The position numbers were made by a program, and so were the translations under genes. Shown one piece after another: positions 1 to 8,810 of a stretch of 64,000 nt of DNA. Positions within the stretch are counted from its first letter, which is position 1. Each line of letters opens with the position of its first letter. Source of the DNA: Chryseobacterium oranimense (GTDB taxonomy: Bacteria > Bacteroidota > Bacteroidia > Flavobacteriales > Weeksellaceae); contig NZ_FQWT01000002.1 of NCBI RefSeq assembly GCF_900129755.1, positions 434,001 to 498,000 on the forward strand, written 5' to 3'. Below the pieces are notes generated by a model. It made no database searches and was not told the origin of the DNA. It saw only the letters and a program-made list of their open reading frames with translations.

Positions 1-69
1 AAACACAAGAAAACTGTCCTCTGGAGATAATGGGGTTATTTCTCTCAAAATATTTTCTAGCTTGCTCAT
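1..69 (-). CDS. N-terminus of a gene leaving the window (possible AraC-type regulator)
   Basis: A start codon at 67-69 on the minus strand opens a frame that stays open for all 23 codons to the window edge and begins MSKLENILREITPLSPEDSF. I associate the segment ITPLSPEDSF with the start of AraC regulators that carry an N-terminal cupin sensor, but 23 residues are too few to be sure. It is divergent from the AraC gene at 302, so the 232-bp gap between them should carry both promoters. Confidence 0.45.
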   Translation of the reverse strand, partial: MSKLENILREITPLSPEDSFLVF

Positions 70-301
70 CTAATTTTTGAAGAAATTAAAGTTATAATTC
101 AATACAGTATTTTTTTACAAATTTGATAAAAAACCCAATAACTACTATATAATTTTTACTTTTTTTGTTTTTTTATTAAAAAAGTAAAAGAAAAACAGAA
201 AATATCTGTTCCCAAAATTTCCAATTCCAAATTTTTAAAGGCCGGTTTACTTATTAATGCCGGTAAAGTATTCTTTTGTATCTTTAAACTAAAGTAAAAA
301 T

Positions 302-1168
302 ATGCAGGAGCAACTTATTTTTGAAGACCACTACAAAAAACTCGGACTTGAAATCTTCTCCGAAAAAAATCTGGAAACCATCAATGGGAATAAATTCAGA
401 TATGATATTAAGATCCTTTTCATACCGGCAGGCTATGAGCTTACCGTAGATTTTAATCATTATAAAGTTTCAAAACCTTCCCTGTTTTTTCTCACCAGCC
501 AGCACCTGAAAATAGAAAAAGGACAGGAAGACTCCATGCTGCTGTACTACAACCGGGATTTTTACTGCATTCAGATTCATGACAAAGAAGTAGCCTGTGA
601 CGGTCTTCTTTTTCACAACGTATTTGAAATTCCTTTTGTAGAGCTTACTGATAAGGAAACATCCGAAATTAAAAACCTATTCGGGAATATAAAGGATGAA
701 CTGGAATGGAAAGATTCTTCTGCAGAAGAAATGATCAGAACGTATGTAAAGCAGATCATCATTCGTTCCACCAGAAACTGGAAGAAGCAGCACCTCAACA
801 ATACTAACATCAAAATTCCCGGCAGCGAGATGGAGGTGTTCAGAGATTTCAGCAGGTATCTGGAAATTCATTTCCGGGAAAAACACAATGTGTCAGATTA
901 TGCAGAACTTCTACATCTGGCGCCCAAAACTTTAACCCATAAATTTAAAAACCTGAATCTGGAATCTCCCAACCAGCTGATCATCAACAGAATTTTACTG
1001 GAGGCCAAAAGACTTCTGTTTTATACCGATAAACCCGTTAAAGAAATTGCCTATGATTTAGGCTATGAAGATCCGGCTTACTTCAACCGCCTTTTCACCA
1101 GTAAAACAGGAAATACACCGGCAAATTTTAAAAAAAATTACCATTCGGGAAAAAAGTACAACATTTAA
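302..1168 (+). CDS. AraC family transcriptional regulator
   Basis: A 288-residue protein with a variable N-terminal sensing part (about 1-185) and a C-terminal double helix-turn-helix of the AraC/XylS family (about 185-285). The second HTH carries the family signature VKEIAYDLGYEDPAYFNRLF followed by KTGNTPANFKK. Length is typical for the family. It lies 87 bp upstream of the OsmC gene on the same strand, but that gene has its own promoter at about 1182-1212, so this regulator is a plausible local controller rather than an operon partner. The ligand cannot be told from the sequence. Confidence 0.9.
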   Translation: MQEQLIFEDHYKKLGLEIFSEKNLETINGNKFRYDIKILFIPAGYELTVDFNHYKVSKPSLFFLTSQHLKIEKGQEDSMLLYYNRDFYCIQIHDKEVACDGLLFHNVFEIPFVELTDKETSEIKNLFGNIKDELEWKDSSAEEMIRTYVKQIIIRSTRNWKKQHLNNTNIKIPGSEMEVFRDFSRYLEIHFREKHNVSDYAELLHLAPKTLTHKFKNLNLESPNQLIINRILLEAKRLLFYTDKPVKEIAYDLGYEDPAYFNRLFTSKTGNTPANFKKNYHSGKKYNI

Positions 1169-1181
1169 CCACTTTTATCTA

Positions 1182-1212
1182 TTGAATCAGGCATAGAACC
1201 GACATATCTTTG
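1182..1212 (+). promoter_or_regulatory. Bacteroidota-type promoter of the osmC gene
   Basis: TTG at 1182-1184 and TATCTTTG at 1205-1212, 20 nt apart, match the Bacteroidota -33/-7 consensus (TTG ... TAnnTTTG). The ATG at 1256 lies about 43 nt downstream of the box. Confidence 0.7.
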
Positions 1213-1255
1213 TATCATCGAAATCAACATATTAAAATAATAAAAATCAAACATT

Positions 1256-1672
1256 ATGAGACGTAACGCAACAGCCGTTTGGAACGGTAACATCAAAGAA
1301 GGTAAAGGACATTTAACTACTCAAAGCACAACTTTAAACGAAACTCAGTATTCTTTCAACAGCCGTTTTGCAGACGGTGTGGGAACAAATCCTGAAGAAT
1401 TGCTTGCAGCAGCACATGCAGGATGCTTTACAATGAAACTTAGTGCTGAACTTTCACAGGCTGGTTTCACTCCTGAAGAATTAAAAACAACTTCCGTAAT
1501 CACCCTTGATCCAAGCATCGGAAAAATTACCAAATCCGAACTGACCCTTACCGCAAAAGTTCCGGGACTTTCTGAAGAAGAATTCCAGAAATATGCAAAA
1601 ATTGCCGAAGAAGGTTGCCCGGTAAGTGCCGCTTTTAATTTTGAAATCACACTGAATGCTACTTTAGCTTAA
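1256..1672 (+). CDS. osmC: OsmC family peroxiredoxin-like protein
   Basis: A 138-residue OsmC/Ohr-family protein that reduces organic hydroperoxides in the cytoplasm using two cysteines. Both are visible: C57 in HAGCFTMKL and C121 in [10 protein letters not shown]. The start [11 protein letters not shown] and the [15 protein letters not shown] motif are characteristic of the OsmC rather than the Ohr branch. Length is typical. It is monocistronic with its own promoter, and an imperfect palindromic repeat follows it. The upstream AraC regulator may control it (inference). Confidence 0.92.
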   Translation: MRRNATAVWNGNIKEGKGHLTTQSTTLNETQYSFNSRFADGVGTNPEELLAAAHAGCFTMKLSAELSQAGFTPEELKTTSVITLDPSIGKITKSELTLTAKVPGLSEEEFQKYAKIAEEGCPVSAAFNFEITLNATLA

Positions 1673-1693
1673 TCATATCAGAGTTTTTACCTG

Positions 1694-1806
1694 AACCATT
1701 AAGATTTTTAAGGATCAAGGAAAGTTAAGAGGAATATATTTTCATCGTATGATGCCTGTCCACAGGTTCCTAACTTCTCTTTACCACTTAAATGATCTTA
1801 ATGGTT
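1694..1806. repeat. Imperfect long inverted repeat (MITE-like) after osmC
   Basis: The arm beginning AACCATTAAGAT at 1694 is matched by the reverse complement of a segment ending at 1806 that begins AACCATTAAGAT and continues with interrupted similarity for about 40 bp. The centre has a small CCTGT/ACAGG hairpin. From memory, AACCATTAAGA-type palindromes are scattered through Chryseobacterium genomes; not verified here. Confidence 0.6.
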
Positions 1807-1855
1807 ATTTTTTTAAGAAAGTTGCTATTTGAATTTTTGAAAGTACTTTTAAAAT

Positions 1856-1879
1856 AAAATATACCGATCGGTATATTTT
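1856..1879. promoter_or_regulatory. TetR operator: perfect 24-bp palindrome
   Basis: The half-site AAAATATACCGA at 1856-1867 is followed immediately by its exact reverse complement at 1868-1879. It sits just upstream of the -7 box TATATTTG (1883-1890) of the TetR gene, so a bound repressor would block the -33 region. This is the expected layout for autorepression and control of the whole fatty-acid cluster. Confidence 0.82.
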
Positions 1880-1911
1880 TTGTATATTTGTATTGAAATT
1901 TAAATACTTCA

Positions 1912-2517
1912 ATGTCAAAAGCAGAAAAAACCAGACAATTCATTATTGAAAAAACAGCCTCTTTGTTTAATACCAAAGGCTATCTGTCTACGTCTTTATC
2001 TGACATTTCAGAAGCTACGGGTCTCACCAAGGGAAGCATCTACGGGAATTTTGAAAATAAAGACGAAGTCGCTCTGGAAGTTTACAAATACAATGCTGCC
2101 CTGCAGGCAAAAAACATGACAAGATCTTTCAGTGATGAATTTGTAACGACCATAGATAAACTACATGCTATCGTCAGCTTTTACCGGAAAAACTGGAAAG
2201 TGGTATTCGAAAACGGAGGCTGTCCTCTGATGAATGCAGCTACGGAAGCTGATGATATTTTTCCTGAACTGAAAAAACAGGTAACCCGGTCTTTTGAAAG
2301 CTGGATTCAAAAAATAACAGCCGTCATTATGGATGGACAGGAAAGCGGAGAAATATATCCGAATATTCATGCTGATGAATACGGATCACTCTTCATTATG
2401 CTTATAGAAGGCGGAATACTTCTCTCCAAAACAACAGGAGATGAAAAGTATTTGAACACTGCCTTAAACAGAATAGCATTTATGATCGACAAAGAACTAA
2501 AAATATTTCCCTCATAA
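1912..2517 (+). CDS. TetR/AcrR family transcriptional regulator
   Basis: A 201-residue TetR-type repressor. The N-terminal HTH covers about residues 5-50, with TRQFIIEKTASLFNTKGYLS and the recognition-helix region LTKGSIYGNFENKDEVALEV. The remainder is the helical ligand-binding and dimerisation domain. It lies 10 bp upstream of the thiolase gene and heads the cluster thiolase-thioesterase-FabF, so its ligand may be an acyl-CoA or fatty acid (inference). The perfect palindrome overlapping its promoter indicates autoregulation. Confidence 0.93.
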   Translation: MSKAEKTRQFIIEKTASLFNTKGYLSTSLSDISEATGLTKGSIYGNFENKDEVALEVYKYNAALQAKNMTRSFSDEFVTTIDKLHAIVSFYRKNWKVVFENGGCPLMNAATEADDIFPELKKQVTRSFESWIQKITAVIMDGQESGEIYPNIHADEYGSLFIMLIEGGILLSKTTGDEKYLNTALNRIAFMIDKELKIFPS

Positions 2518-2527
2518 AATTTTCATT

Positions 2528-3796
2528 ATGGAAACAAAAAAAGTGGCCATCGTAGGATACAGCAGAATTCCTTTTGCCAGAATCAATACCGCTTATGCAG
2601 ACCTGGACAATCAGGAACTCCTGGAAGCAACCCTTAACGGGCTGATCTCTAAGTATCATTTACAGGGAAAGCTTCTTGGTGAAGTAGCTGGAGGAGCCGT
2701 TATCAAGCATATTTCAGAAAGCAACCTCATCCGGGAAACCGTGATGAATACTGCGCTTGATCCTGCAACGCCTGCGTGCGATCTTCAGCAGGCCTGCGAC
2801 ACAGGAATTGAAGCAGCAGTCTACATCGGAAATAAAATAGCTTTAGGACAGATCGAAAGCGGAATCGCCTGCGGGGTTGAAGCCATGAGCAACATTCCGT
2901 TTGAATCAGCGCCGAGACTGAGAAAAGCATTATTAAAAGCCAATAAGGAAAAATCGGTATTCGGGAAATTAAAACAGCTTTTAAGTCCAAAACTGAAAGA
3001 CTGGATGCCCGTTCCTTACAAAGGACAGGAACCGAAAACAGGCCTGGTAATGGGCGGACACACAGAAATTACAGCAAAATATTATCAGATTTCCCGTGAA
3101 GAGCAGGATGAACTGGCTTTCAGAAGCCACAAAAATATGGCGCAGGCTTATGATGAAGGATTTTTTGATGATATGATCATCCCCGCCTTCGGTTTGGATA
3201 AAGATAATAATCTCCGCAGAGATACTAGCCTTGAAAAGCTCTCCCAATTGAAACCTGCCTTTGATAAAGAAAACGGAACTTTGACTGCCGGAAATTCAAC
3301 TCCTTTCACCGATGGAGCATCTGCCGTACTGCTGGCCAGTGAAGAATGGGCCAAAGCCAATAATCTTCCTGTTTTAGCCTATATTACATTTTCAGAATTA
3401 GCAGGGATAGAATATGTTGAAAATAAACAAAATCTCCTTCTTGCCCCTGTTTTTGCTGCAGAAAAAATGCTTAAAAAAGCAGGAATGAGTCTGGAAGAAT
3501 TTGATTATTATGAAATTCATGAAGCCTTTGCAGCACAGGTTCTGGCTACCATCAAGATCTGGGAAAATGATGATCTTGCTAAAAAATTCGGCCTCGAAAA
3601 AGCATTGGGAAAAATCGATAGAAATAAGTTAAATGTAAAAGGTGGAAGCCTTGCCGTTGCTCATCCTTTTGCAGCAACAGGAGGAAGAATTATCGGGACC
3701 CTGGCCAAACTTCTCAATGAAAAAGGAAGCGGGAAAGGTTTTATCTCTATCTGTGCCGCAAGGGGACAGGGCGTTACTATGATTTTAGAAAAATAA
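2528..3796 (+). CDS. acetyl-CoA C-acyltransferase (thiolase)
   Basis: A 422-residue thiolase that cleaves 3-oxoacyl-CoA to acyl-CoA plus acetyl-CoA, or the reverse. The active-site residues are visible: nucleophile C90 in QQACDTGIEAA, H331 in YEIHEAFAAQ, H379 in LAVAHPFAATGG and the general-base cysteine C409 in ISICAARGQG. Length and overall pattern fit the FadI/FadA-type thiolases of beta-oxidation. It follows the TetR gene by 10 bp and precedes a thioesterase by 12 bp, indicating one operon. Whether it acts degradatively or biosynthetically is not decided by the sequence. Confidence 0.93.
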   Translation: METKKVAIVGYSRIPFARINTAYADLDNQELLEATLNGLISKYHLQGKLLGEVAGGAVIKHISESNLIRETVMNTALDPATPACDLQQACDTGIEAAVYIGNKIALGQIESGIACGVEAMSNIPFESAPRLRKALLKANKEKSVFGKLKQLLSPKLKDWMPVPYKGQEPKTGLVMGGHTEITAKYYQISREEQDELAFRSHKNMAQAYDEGFFDDMIIPAFGLDKDNNLRRDTSLEKLSQLKPAFDKENGTLTAGNSTPFTDGASAVLLASEEWAKANNLPVLAYITFSELAGIEYVENKQNLLLAPVFAAEKMLKKAGMSLEEFDYYEIHEAFAAQVLATIKIWENDDLAKKFGLEKALGKIDRNKLNVKGGSLAVAHPFAATGGRIIGTLAKLLNEKGSGKGFISICAARGQGVTMILEK

Positions 3797-3808
3797 AACA
3801 AAACAAAT

Positions 3809-4234
3809 ATGGACAGATTAGCACAACTGCAGCAATTTATCGGAAAGGAATTTGACCAGTCTCCGTCACCGTTTATGAAATGGCTCAATCCTATTATAGT
3901 TTCTGCAGAAGAAGGACATCTCGAATTCAAATATACCGTGAGACCGGAGTGGCTTAATCCCATTGGAAATCTTCATGGCGGTGTAACTGCAGCCATTGTT
4001 GATGACATTATCGGAGCCACCATGTTCTCCCTGAATGAAAATTCTTTCATAACAACCATCAATAATGTGATCGATTATTTTTCAACTGCAAAAGAAAATG
4101 ATAATATTGTAGCCGAAACGAAAATTATAAAAAGAGGCCGGCAGTTTGTGAATGCACAATGCGAGATATGGAACGCAGACAAAACAAGACTGATTGCCAG
4201 GGGAACCTCTAACCTATTCAAAATTAATAACTAG
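3809..4234 (+). CDS. PaaI family hotdog thioesterase
   Basis: A 141-residue hotdog-fold acyl-CoA thioesterase. The family motif is present as NPIGNLHGGVTAAIVDDIIG, where the HGG segment lines the active site, followed by a DYFSTAK segment and a C-terminal strand RGRQFVNAQCEIW. Length is typical. It is 12 bp after the thiolase and 2 bp before the FabF gene, so it probably removes CoA from acyl intermediates of the same pathway. Substrate chain length is unknown. Confidence 0.88.
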   Translation: MDRLAQLQQFIGKEFDQSPSPFMKWLNPIIVSAEEGHLEFKYTVRPEWLNPIGNLHGGVTAAIVDDIIGATMFSLNENSFITTINNVIDYFSTAKENDNIVAETKIIKRGRQFVNAQCEIWNADKTRLIARGTSNLFKINN

Positions 4235-4236
4235 AT

Positions 4237-5478
4237 ATGAAAAGAGTTGTCATTACAGGTCTGGGCGCAGTAACGCCTTTGGGGAACAATGTCGAAGATT
4301 TTTGGCAAAACAGTATTAACGGTGTCAGCGGAGCGGGTTTAATTACTCATTTTGATTCAGAGAAATTTAAAGTGCACTTTGCCTGTGAAGTAAAAAACTT
4401 TGATCCGAAAGTTCACCTGACCCACAATGAAATAAAAAGAAGCGACTTATTTTCGCAATATGCTATGTACGCTTCCACTGAAGCTATTCAGGATTCCGGG
4501 CTTGAACTGGAAAAAATGGATCCTTTTGATACCGGAGTAATCTGGGGAACCGGACAGGGCGGAATGGTAACCTTTGAAGGGGAAGTCATGAATTTCGCAG
4601 ACGGTGACGGAACACCCAGGTTTAATCCTTTTTTCGTTCCTAAATTTATAGCCAATATGGCTTCAGGAATGATTTCTATGAAATTCGGACTGCAGGGGAT
4701 TAACTATACCACCATTTCAGCATGTGCCACAGGAAATACGGCATTGATGGATGCCTTCAATTATATCCGTCTTGGAAAAGCCAAAGTTATCATAAGCGGA
4801 GGATCTGAAGCTGCTATCACACCTGCTTCTATAGGAGGGTTTTCGGTAATGAAGGCGATGTCTACCAGGAATGATGATTTTGCAACCGCAAGCCGTCCTT
4901 ACGATGCAGAAAGAGATGGTTTTGTAATGGGTGAAGGTGCCGGTGCTTTGGTTCTTGAAGAATACGAACACGCAAAAGCAAGAGGTGCCAAAATTTATGC
5001 AGAACTGGCGGGTGCTGCCATGACTGCCGATGCTTACCATATGACCGCACCCCATCCTGACGGCATAAGCGCCATTAAAGCAATGCAGCTGGCGATGAAA
5101 GAAGCTGGCGCAAACGCAGAAGACATTGATTATCTTAATCCTCATGCCACTTCTACCCCGATTGGAGATGTGATCGAGCTGAATGCAATCAGCAAGCTGT
5201 TCGGAGGAAGCAAAAAGCTTGACATCAGCGCAACGAAGTCCATGACCGGTCATTTATTGGGTGCTGCAGGCGCTGCTGAGGCCATCCTATCCATTAAGGC
5301 TGTAGAAAAGGGAATTATTCCTCCTACGATCAATCTTCACAATATTGATGAGAACATTCCTAAAGATGTGAATATTGTTTTCGGGGAAGCTAAAGAAAAG
5401 GATATTAATTTTGCCTTAAGCAATGCCTTCGGATTCGGAGGACACAATGCTACTCTGGTTTTTAAGAAGTTTAACTAA
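4237..5478 (+). CDS. fabF: beta-ketoacyl-ACP synthase II
   Basis: A 413-residue KAS II enzyme that condenses malonyl-ACP with an acyl-ACP. The catalytic triad is visible: C163 in ISACATGNTAL, one histidine in NPHATSTPIGD and one in SMTGHLLGAAGA, plus the C-terminal NAFGFGGHN. Length is normal. It is the last gene of the TetR-controlled cluster and is followed by a strong terminator. A second, housekeeping fabF is expected elsewhere in the genome, since this copy is tied to a thiolase and a TetR regulator; that is inference. Confidence 0.93.
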   Translation: MKRVVITGLGAVTPLGNNVEDFWQNSINGVSGAGLITHFDSEKFKVHFACEVKNFDPKVHLTHNEIKRSDLFSQYAMYASTEAIQDSGLELEKMDPFDTGVIWGTGQGGMVTFEGEVMNFADGDGTPRFNPFFVPKFIANMASGMISMKFGLQGINYTTISACATGNTALMDAFNYIRLGKAKVIISGGSEAAITPASIGGFSVMKAMSTRNDDFATASRPYDAERDGFVMGEGAGALVLEEYEHAKARGAKIYAELAGAAMTADAYHMTAPHPDGISAIKAMQLAMKEAGANAEDIDYLNPHATSTPIGDVIELNAISKLFGGSKKLDISATKSMTGHLLGAAGAAEAILSIKAVEKGIIPPTINLHNIDENIPKDVNIVFGEAKEKDINFALSNAFGFGGHNATLVFKKFN

Positions 5479-5488
5479 ATAAAATGAA

Positions 5489-5514
5489 AAAAGCAGTCAG
5501 AATTGACTGCTTTT
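5489..5514 (+). terminator. Rho-independent terminator after fabF
   Basis: AAAAGCAGTCA (5489-5499), loop GAAT, TGACTGCTTTT (5504-5514): a perfect 11-bp stem with flanking A and T runs, so it may work in both directions. Confidence 0.85.
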
Positions 5515-5555
5515 CCATTTTATAACTGGCTCCTGATAATGAAATAAATTTCCTA

Positions 5556-5933
5556 TCAGGTATCAGCAATAAAATAATCCTCTGCATTATCAGCGATCGG
5601 AATATAAAGCCTCTCCCATTGATCCCCTTCTATTATATCCCAGCTGTGTCCTTCTCCTTTAGTATCTTCAGCGAGTAAAATAATTCCCGGTTCAATAAGA
5701 AACGTAGAACCATCACTTACCCTGAATCTTATATTTCCTTTTAATGTTACAACATATTGCCTTCTTGGAGCCGGATGGGTTACTTTCTCCCATTCTTCAA
5801 CGGTATTGCTTATCCAAAAAGTAGTTGTATTCATTGGTTTTAGCGTCGGAATTCTCCCTTTTTCGAACGTACATGTTCCATCGGGATTATTCGTCAACCT
5901 TACAGCAGAAACAAATTCTGAAGAATCTTCCAT
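5556..5933 (-). CDS. Small cupin-like protein of unknown function
   Basis: A 125-residue protein without a signal peptide. Its middle resembles a cupin barrel: RRQYVVTLKGNIRFRVSDG, then FLIEPGIILLAEDTKGEGH with a possible metal-ligand histidine. I do not recognise a specific family or substrate. It lies 9 bp downstream of the L,D-transpeptidase-like gene on the same strand, so the two may be co-transcribed, although no functional link is obvious. Confidence 0.65.
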   Translation of the reverse strand: MEDSSEFVSAVRLTNNPDGTCTFEKGRIPTLKPMNTTTFWISNTVEEWEKVTHPAPRRQYVVTLKGNIRFRVSDGSTFLIEPGIILLAEDTKGEGHSWDIIEGDQWERLYIPIADNAEDYFIADT

Positions 5934-5942
5934 TTCAGATCA

Positions 5943-6698
5943 TTATGACTTCAACCACTCTGAAGAAGATAAATAATTCTGATCCGGATAATAGATGAAA
6001 AGACAGTTTCGTCCTTTTATCGTATTAATGATCGGCTGCGTCAATGCCTTCGGTATTGCCGGACATCCCCAGCTTCTTCCGATTCTTTTGTGCATTGCTG
6101 CAAAATCATCACTTACGTAATCTGCCCCGTGCATTACGATTGCTCTTCTGTACGCTGCATCATTAAAGCCTTTATCCATTCCCAACAGTTTCAAAGAATA
6201 CCCGTTATCTCCCTGGTAAGTGGCATCCGTGATATAAAATCCTAAGCTGCTCTGCAGCGAACTTTCCGTGTTAGAAAAATTCGTCGCAAATTCCTCGCCT
6301 GTATTTTTTCCGTGTGCTACCAGTGAATTGAACAGTACCTTTTTCTCATCAGTATCAATCACCCAAAGCCTTTTTGTATTCGAAGACATAGAAAAATCGC
6401 AGATAGTCAGTAAATGCGACTCCGGGTTCAGTAATCCTGCTTTTTTTAAATTTTCAAAACCTGTCAATGCTTTTGCGAAAACTTCGTAGTTCAGTTCATG
6501 TTCAGGTTCAAATTGAATTGATTTGTACAATTCTTCTGATGAAGATGCATTTGAAGCCGTCTTCCCAGATTTCGTGTCTGCTACTTTTTCAATTTTTGTT
6601 GTGTTGACATTCTCAGTCTTTACAGCCTTTTTTGGCGAAAGATAGAATGAAGTCGTGACCAAGTATAACAGGCCTAATACACTATAAATTCCTTTCAT
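5943..6698 (-). CDS. Murein L,D-transpeptidase catalytic domain family protein
   Basis: A 251-residue secreted protein. The N-terminus MKGIYSVLGLLYLVTTSFYL is a signal peptide or anchor. A low-complexity linker follows (about 20-55), then a YkuD-like catalytic region with an MHGADYVSDD segment and a cysteine motif RSWGCPAIP around C212. In L,D-transpeptidases this cysteine attacks the stem peptide of peptidoglycan. The family is common in Bacteroidota as a YkuD relative with weak overall similarity, so cross-linking activity is likely but not certain. Confidence 0.8.
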   Translation of the reverse strand: MKGIYSVLGLLYLVTTSFYLSPKKAVKTENVNTTKIEKVADTKSGKTASNASSSEELYKSIQFEPEHELNYEVFAKALTGFENLKKAGLLNPESHLLTICDFSMSSNTKRLWVIDTDEKKVLFNSLVAHGKNTGEEFATNFSNTESSLQSSLGFYITDATYQGDNGYSLKLLGMDKGFNDAAYRRAIVMHGADYVSDDFAAMHKRIGRSWGCPAIPKALTQPIINTIKGRNCLFIYYPDQNYLSSSEWLKS

Positions 6699-6828
6699 TC
6701 AATACTATTAAATTCCAAATTAGTGAGGCAAAATTATAAAAACATAATTACCAGACACTTATAAGTCTACAAAGTTTAACTGAATTTAAGAAACTTTAAC
6801 GTCCTGATTTCGTGAATTAAAGGGCTGT

Positions 6829-7272
6829 TTATTCTTGAGAATCTGCAACGAATTCAAGGCTTACAGAGTTCATGCAATAGCGTAATCCTGTTGGTTTGGG
6901 GCCATCGTCAAAAACATGCCCAAGATGTGAATCACAGCGTTTGCAAAGCACTTCCACTCTTTCCATTCCATAGGTGGTGTCTCTCTTGTAATAAACCCCT
7001 TCCTTGTCGGCTTCGAAAAAGCTTGGCCATCCACAACTGCTGGCAAATTTTGAGGTGGAACGGAAAAGATGGTTTCCGCAAACTGCACAGTAATAATCAC
7101 CGGTTTCATCGAATTCATTGTATTTTCCGGTAAATGCTCTTTCCGTAGCTGCTTCCCTTGCAACTGCATATAAGTCCGGAGCAAGGATCTTTTTCCACTC
7201 TTCATTGGAAATGTTAAGTTTCGCAGTATCTGTTCTGGAATAGTATGGATTGTTTTTTGCTTGGTTTTCCAT
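6829..7272 (-). CDS. msrB: Peptide-methionine (R)-S-oxide reductase
   Basis: A 147-residue MsrB, which reduces methionine-R-sulfoxide in proteins. Two zinc CxxC pairs are visible in CAVCGNHLF and CKRCDSHLGHVF. The family motif GWPSFF and the catalytic cysteine in RYCMNSVSLEF are present. There is no signal peptide, so it should be cytoplasmic. It has an isolated position with free space on both sides and appears monocistronic. Confidence 0.95.
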   Translation of the reverse strand: MENQAKNNPYYSRTDTAKLNISNEEWKKILAPDLYAVAREAATERAFTGKYNEFDETGDYYCAVCGNHLFRSTSKFASSCGWPSFFEADKEGVYYKRDTTYGMERVEVLCKRCDSHLGHVFDDGPKPTGLRYCMNSVSLEFVADSQE

Positions 7273-7312
7273 AGAATTATTTTAAATATTTTTTTGATAT
7301 GTTTAAAAATAG

Positions 7313-7501
7313 AACCGCAAAAGTTTTTTTAACACTTAAGTTCTTTTAAATTAAATACATTACACACCAGAGGTCCACTGAAGTTTTTATGAAAATCTCT
7401 GATTTTCTACTGAGGTGATCTTTTCCAGGAGGCTAAAACTTTTAAAACTAACGTTTTCTAAAGTGTTTAAATAATTTAAAAGCTTTTGCGACTTTGCGGT
7501 T
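7313..7501. repeat. Degenerate palindromic intergenic repeat
   Basis: AACCGCAAAAG at 7313 is mirrored by the reverse complement of the segment ending CTTTTGCGACTTTGCGGTT at 7501, with an 8-nt GTCGCAAA unit missing from the left arm. Most of the msrB-DUF445 gap is this element. Similar CGCAAAGT strings recur in Chryseobacterium intergenic DNA as I remember it; not checked. Confidence 0.45.
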
Positions 7502-7533
7502 AGAATAAATCATAAGTTCACAACCAAATTTAG

Positions 7534-7541
7534 TAAATTTG
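7534..7541 (+). promoter_or_regulatory. -7 promoter box of the DUF445 gene
   Basis: TAAATTTG matches TAnnTTTG. The ATG at 7547 begins only 5 nt after the box, so the transcript would be leaderless or start at a slightly later ATG (7551). Confidence 0.6.
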
Positions 7542-7546
7542 AGAAT

Positions 7547-8791
7547 ATGAATGATGAAGCAAAAAGAAAACAGCTGAGAAAATATAAAATGTTTGCCACC
7601 GGATTATTTATTCTGATGGCTGTTATTTTCATTGCCACTACCTTACTTCAAAAGTCTAATCCTTCTCATTGGCTGGGTTATGTACGGGCTTTTTCCGAGG
7701 CGGCAATGGTAGGAGCACTGGCCGACTGGTTCGCTGTAACCGCCTTGTTCCAGCATCCTCTCGGACTTCCGATTCCCCATACCAATCTTATTGAAAACAG
7801 TAAACAGAGGCTGGGCGATAATCTCGGTAGTTTTGTGGTGAGTAATTTTCTTTCACCACAGAATATACGTCCATATATTCAAAGGCTTAAAATTTCAAAT
7901 TTCGTAGGCGAATGGTTGGTTAAGGAGAAAAACCAGGATATTCTGATCAGAAACCTTTCTGATATTGTTCTTGATATTCTCAATAAGCTTGATGATACTT
8001 CCGTAAGCCAGTTCATCAGCAAGAAAGTGTCTGAGATGACGGATGATATCAAGCTAAACAAAGTAGTAGGAAACGGGATCAATTATATTCTGGAAAAAAA
8101 TGATCACCAGAGAATGGTAACCAATCTTTCCAGACAGATTAAAGATTATATTATCGAAAACGATGAAATGATCAAAGACCGGGTACAGAAAGGAAGTTAT
8201 TCATTTATTCCCGCTTTTGTTGATAATAAGATCGCCGATAAAATTGCCAGCGGACTTTCAGATTTTTTTAAAGAAATTGAAGAAGATCCGGAGCATGAGA
8301 TCCGGAACCTTGTTACCCAGAAAATTCAGGAGTTCTCCAATGATCTGAAAGATGATCCTAAATGGGATGAGGAATTTAAAAACATTAAGAACGGTCTCCT
8401 GAAAAGTGATAAGCTGGACGAATATTCCAGCGATATCTGGGTTTCCATTAAGAAAACATTAATGAAGGAATTACAGGACGATCAGTCTTCTTTAAAAAGC
8501 TATCTCACCAAAAACCTGAACGAGTTTTCCCAAAATTTAAAAACGGATGAAAATCTTCAGAATAAAATAGACCACTGGGTAAGGGTAACCGCCTACAAAT
8601 ATATTCTTAAAAACACGCACCAGTTCGGTAACCTCATCAGTTCTACCGTAGGAAACTGGCAGGGTAAAGAATTAAGCGAAAAACTGGAACTGGAAGTGGG
8701 AAAAGACCTTCAGTTTATCCGGGTAAACGGAACGCTTGTTGGAGGACTTGTGGGGCTTATCATCTATACCATTGCCAACTTCTTCCTCTAA
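7547..8791 (+). CDS. DUF445 domain-containing membrane protein
   Basis: A 414-residue protein of the DUF445/YjiN family, whose biochemical role is unknown. One membrane segment sits at about residues 15-33. The conserved family block GYVRAFSEAAMVGALADWFA and the following LFQHPLGLPIPHTNLI come next, then a long soluble helical middle and a final membrane segment (GGLVGLIIYTIANFFL) at the C-terminus. Both ends are therefore anchored. The start at 7547 is very close to the promoter box, so an ATG four bases on cannot be excluded only by that, but it is out of frame. Confidence 0.88.
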   Translation: MNDEAKRKQLRKYKMFATGLFILMAVIFIATTLLQKSNPSHWLGYVRAFSEAAMVGALADWFAVTALFQHPLGLPIPHTNLIENSKQRLGDNLGSFVVSNFLSPQNIRPYIQRLKISNFVGEWLVKEKNQDILIRNLSDIVLDILNKLDDTSVSQFISKKVSEMTDDIKLNKVVGNGINYILEKNDHQRMVTNLSRQIKDYIIENDEMIKDRVQKGSYSFIPAFVDNKIADKIASGLSDFFKEIEEDPEHEIRNLVTQKIQEFSNDLKDDPKWDEEFKNIKNGLLKSDKLDEYSSDIWVSIKKTLMKELQDDQSSLKSYLTKNLNEFSQNLKTDENLQNKIDHWVRVTAYKYILKNTHQFGNLISSTVGNWQGKELSEKLELEVGKDLQFIRVNGTLVGGLVGLIIYTIANFFL

Positions 8792-8810
8792 AAACGATTC
8801 GCCACCAACC

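Noticed and set aside
4717..5253. A 178-codon minus-strand frame inside fabF
   Set aside because: Antisense to conserved KAS II coding sequence including the active-site region; unusual Cys/His/Ser-rich composition.
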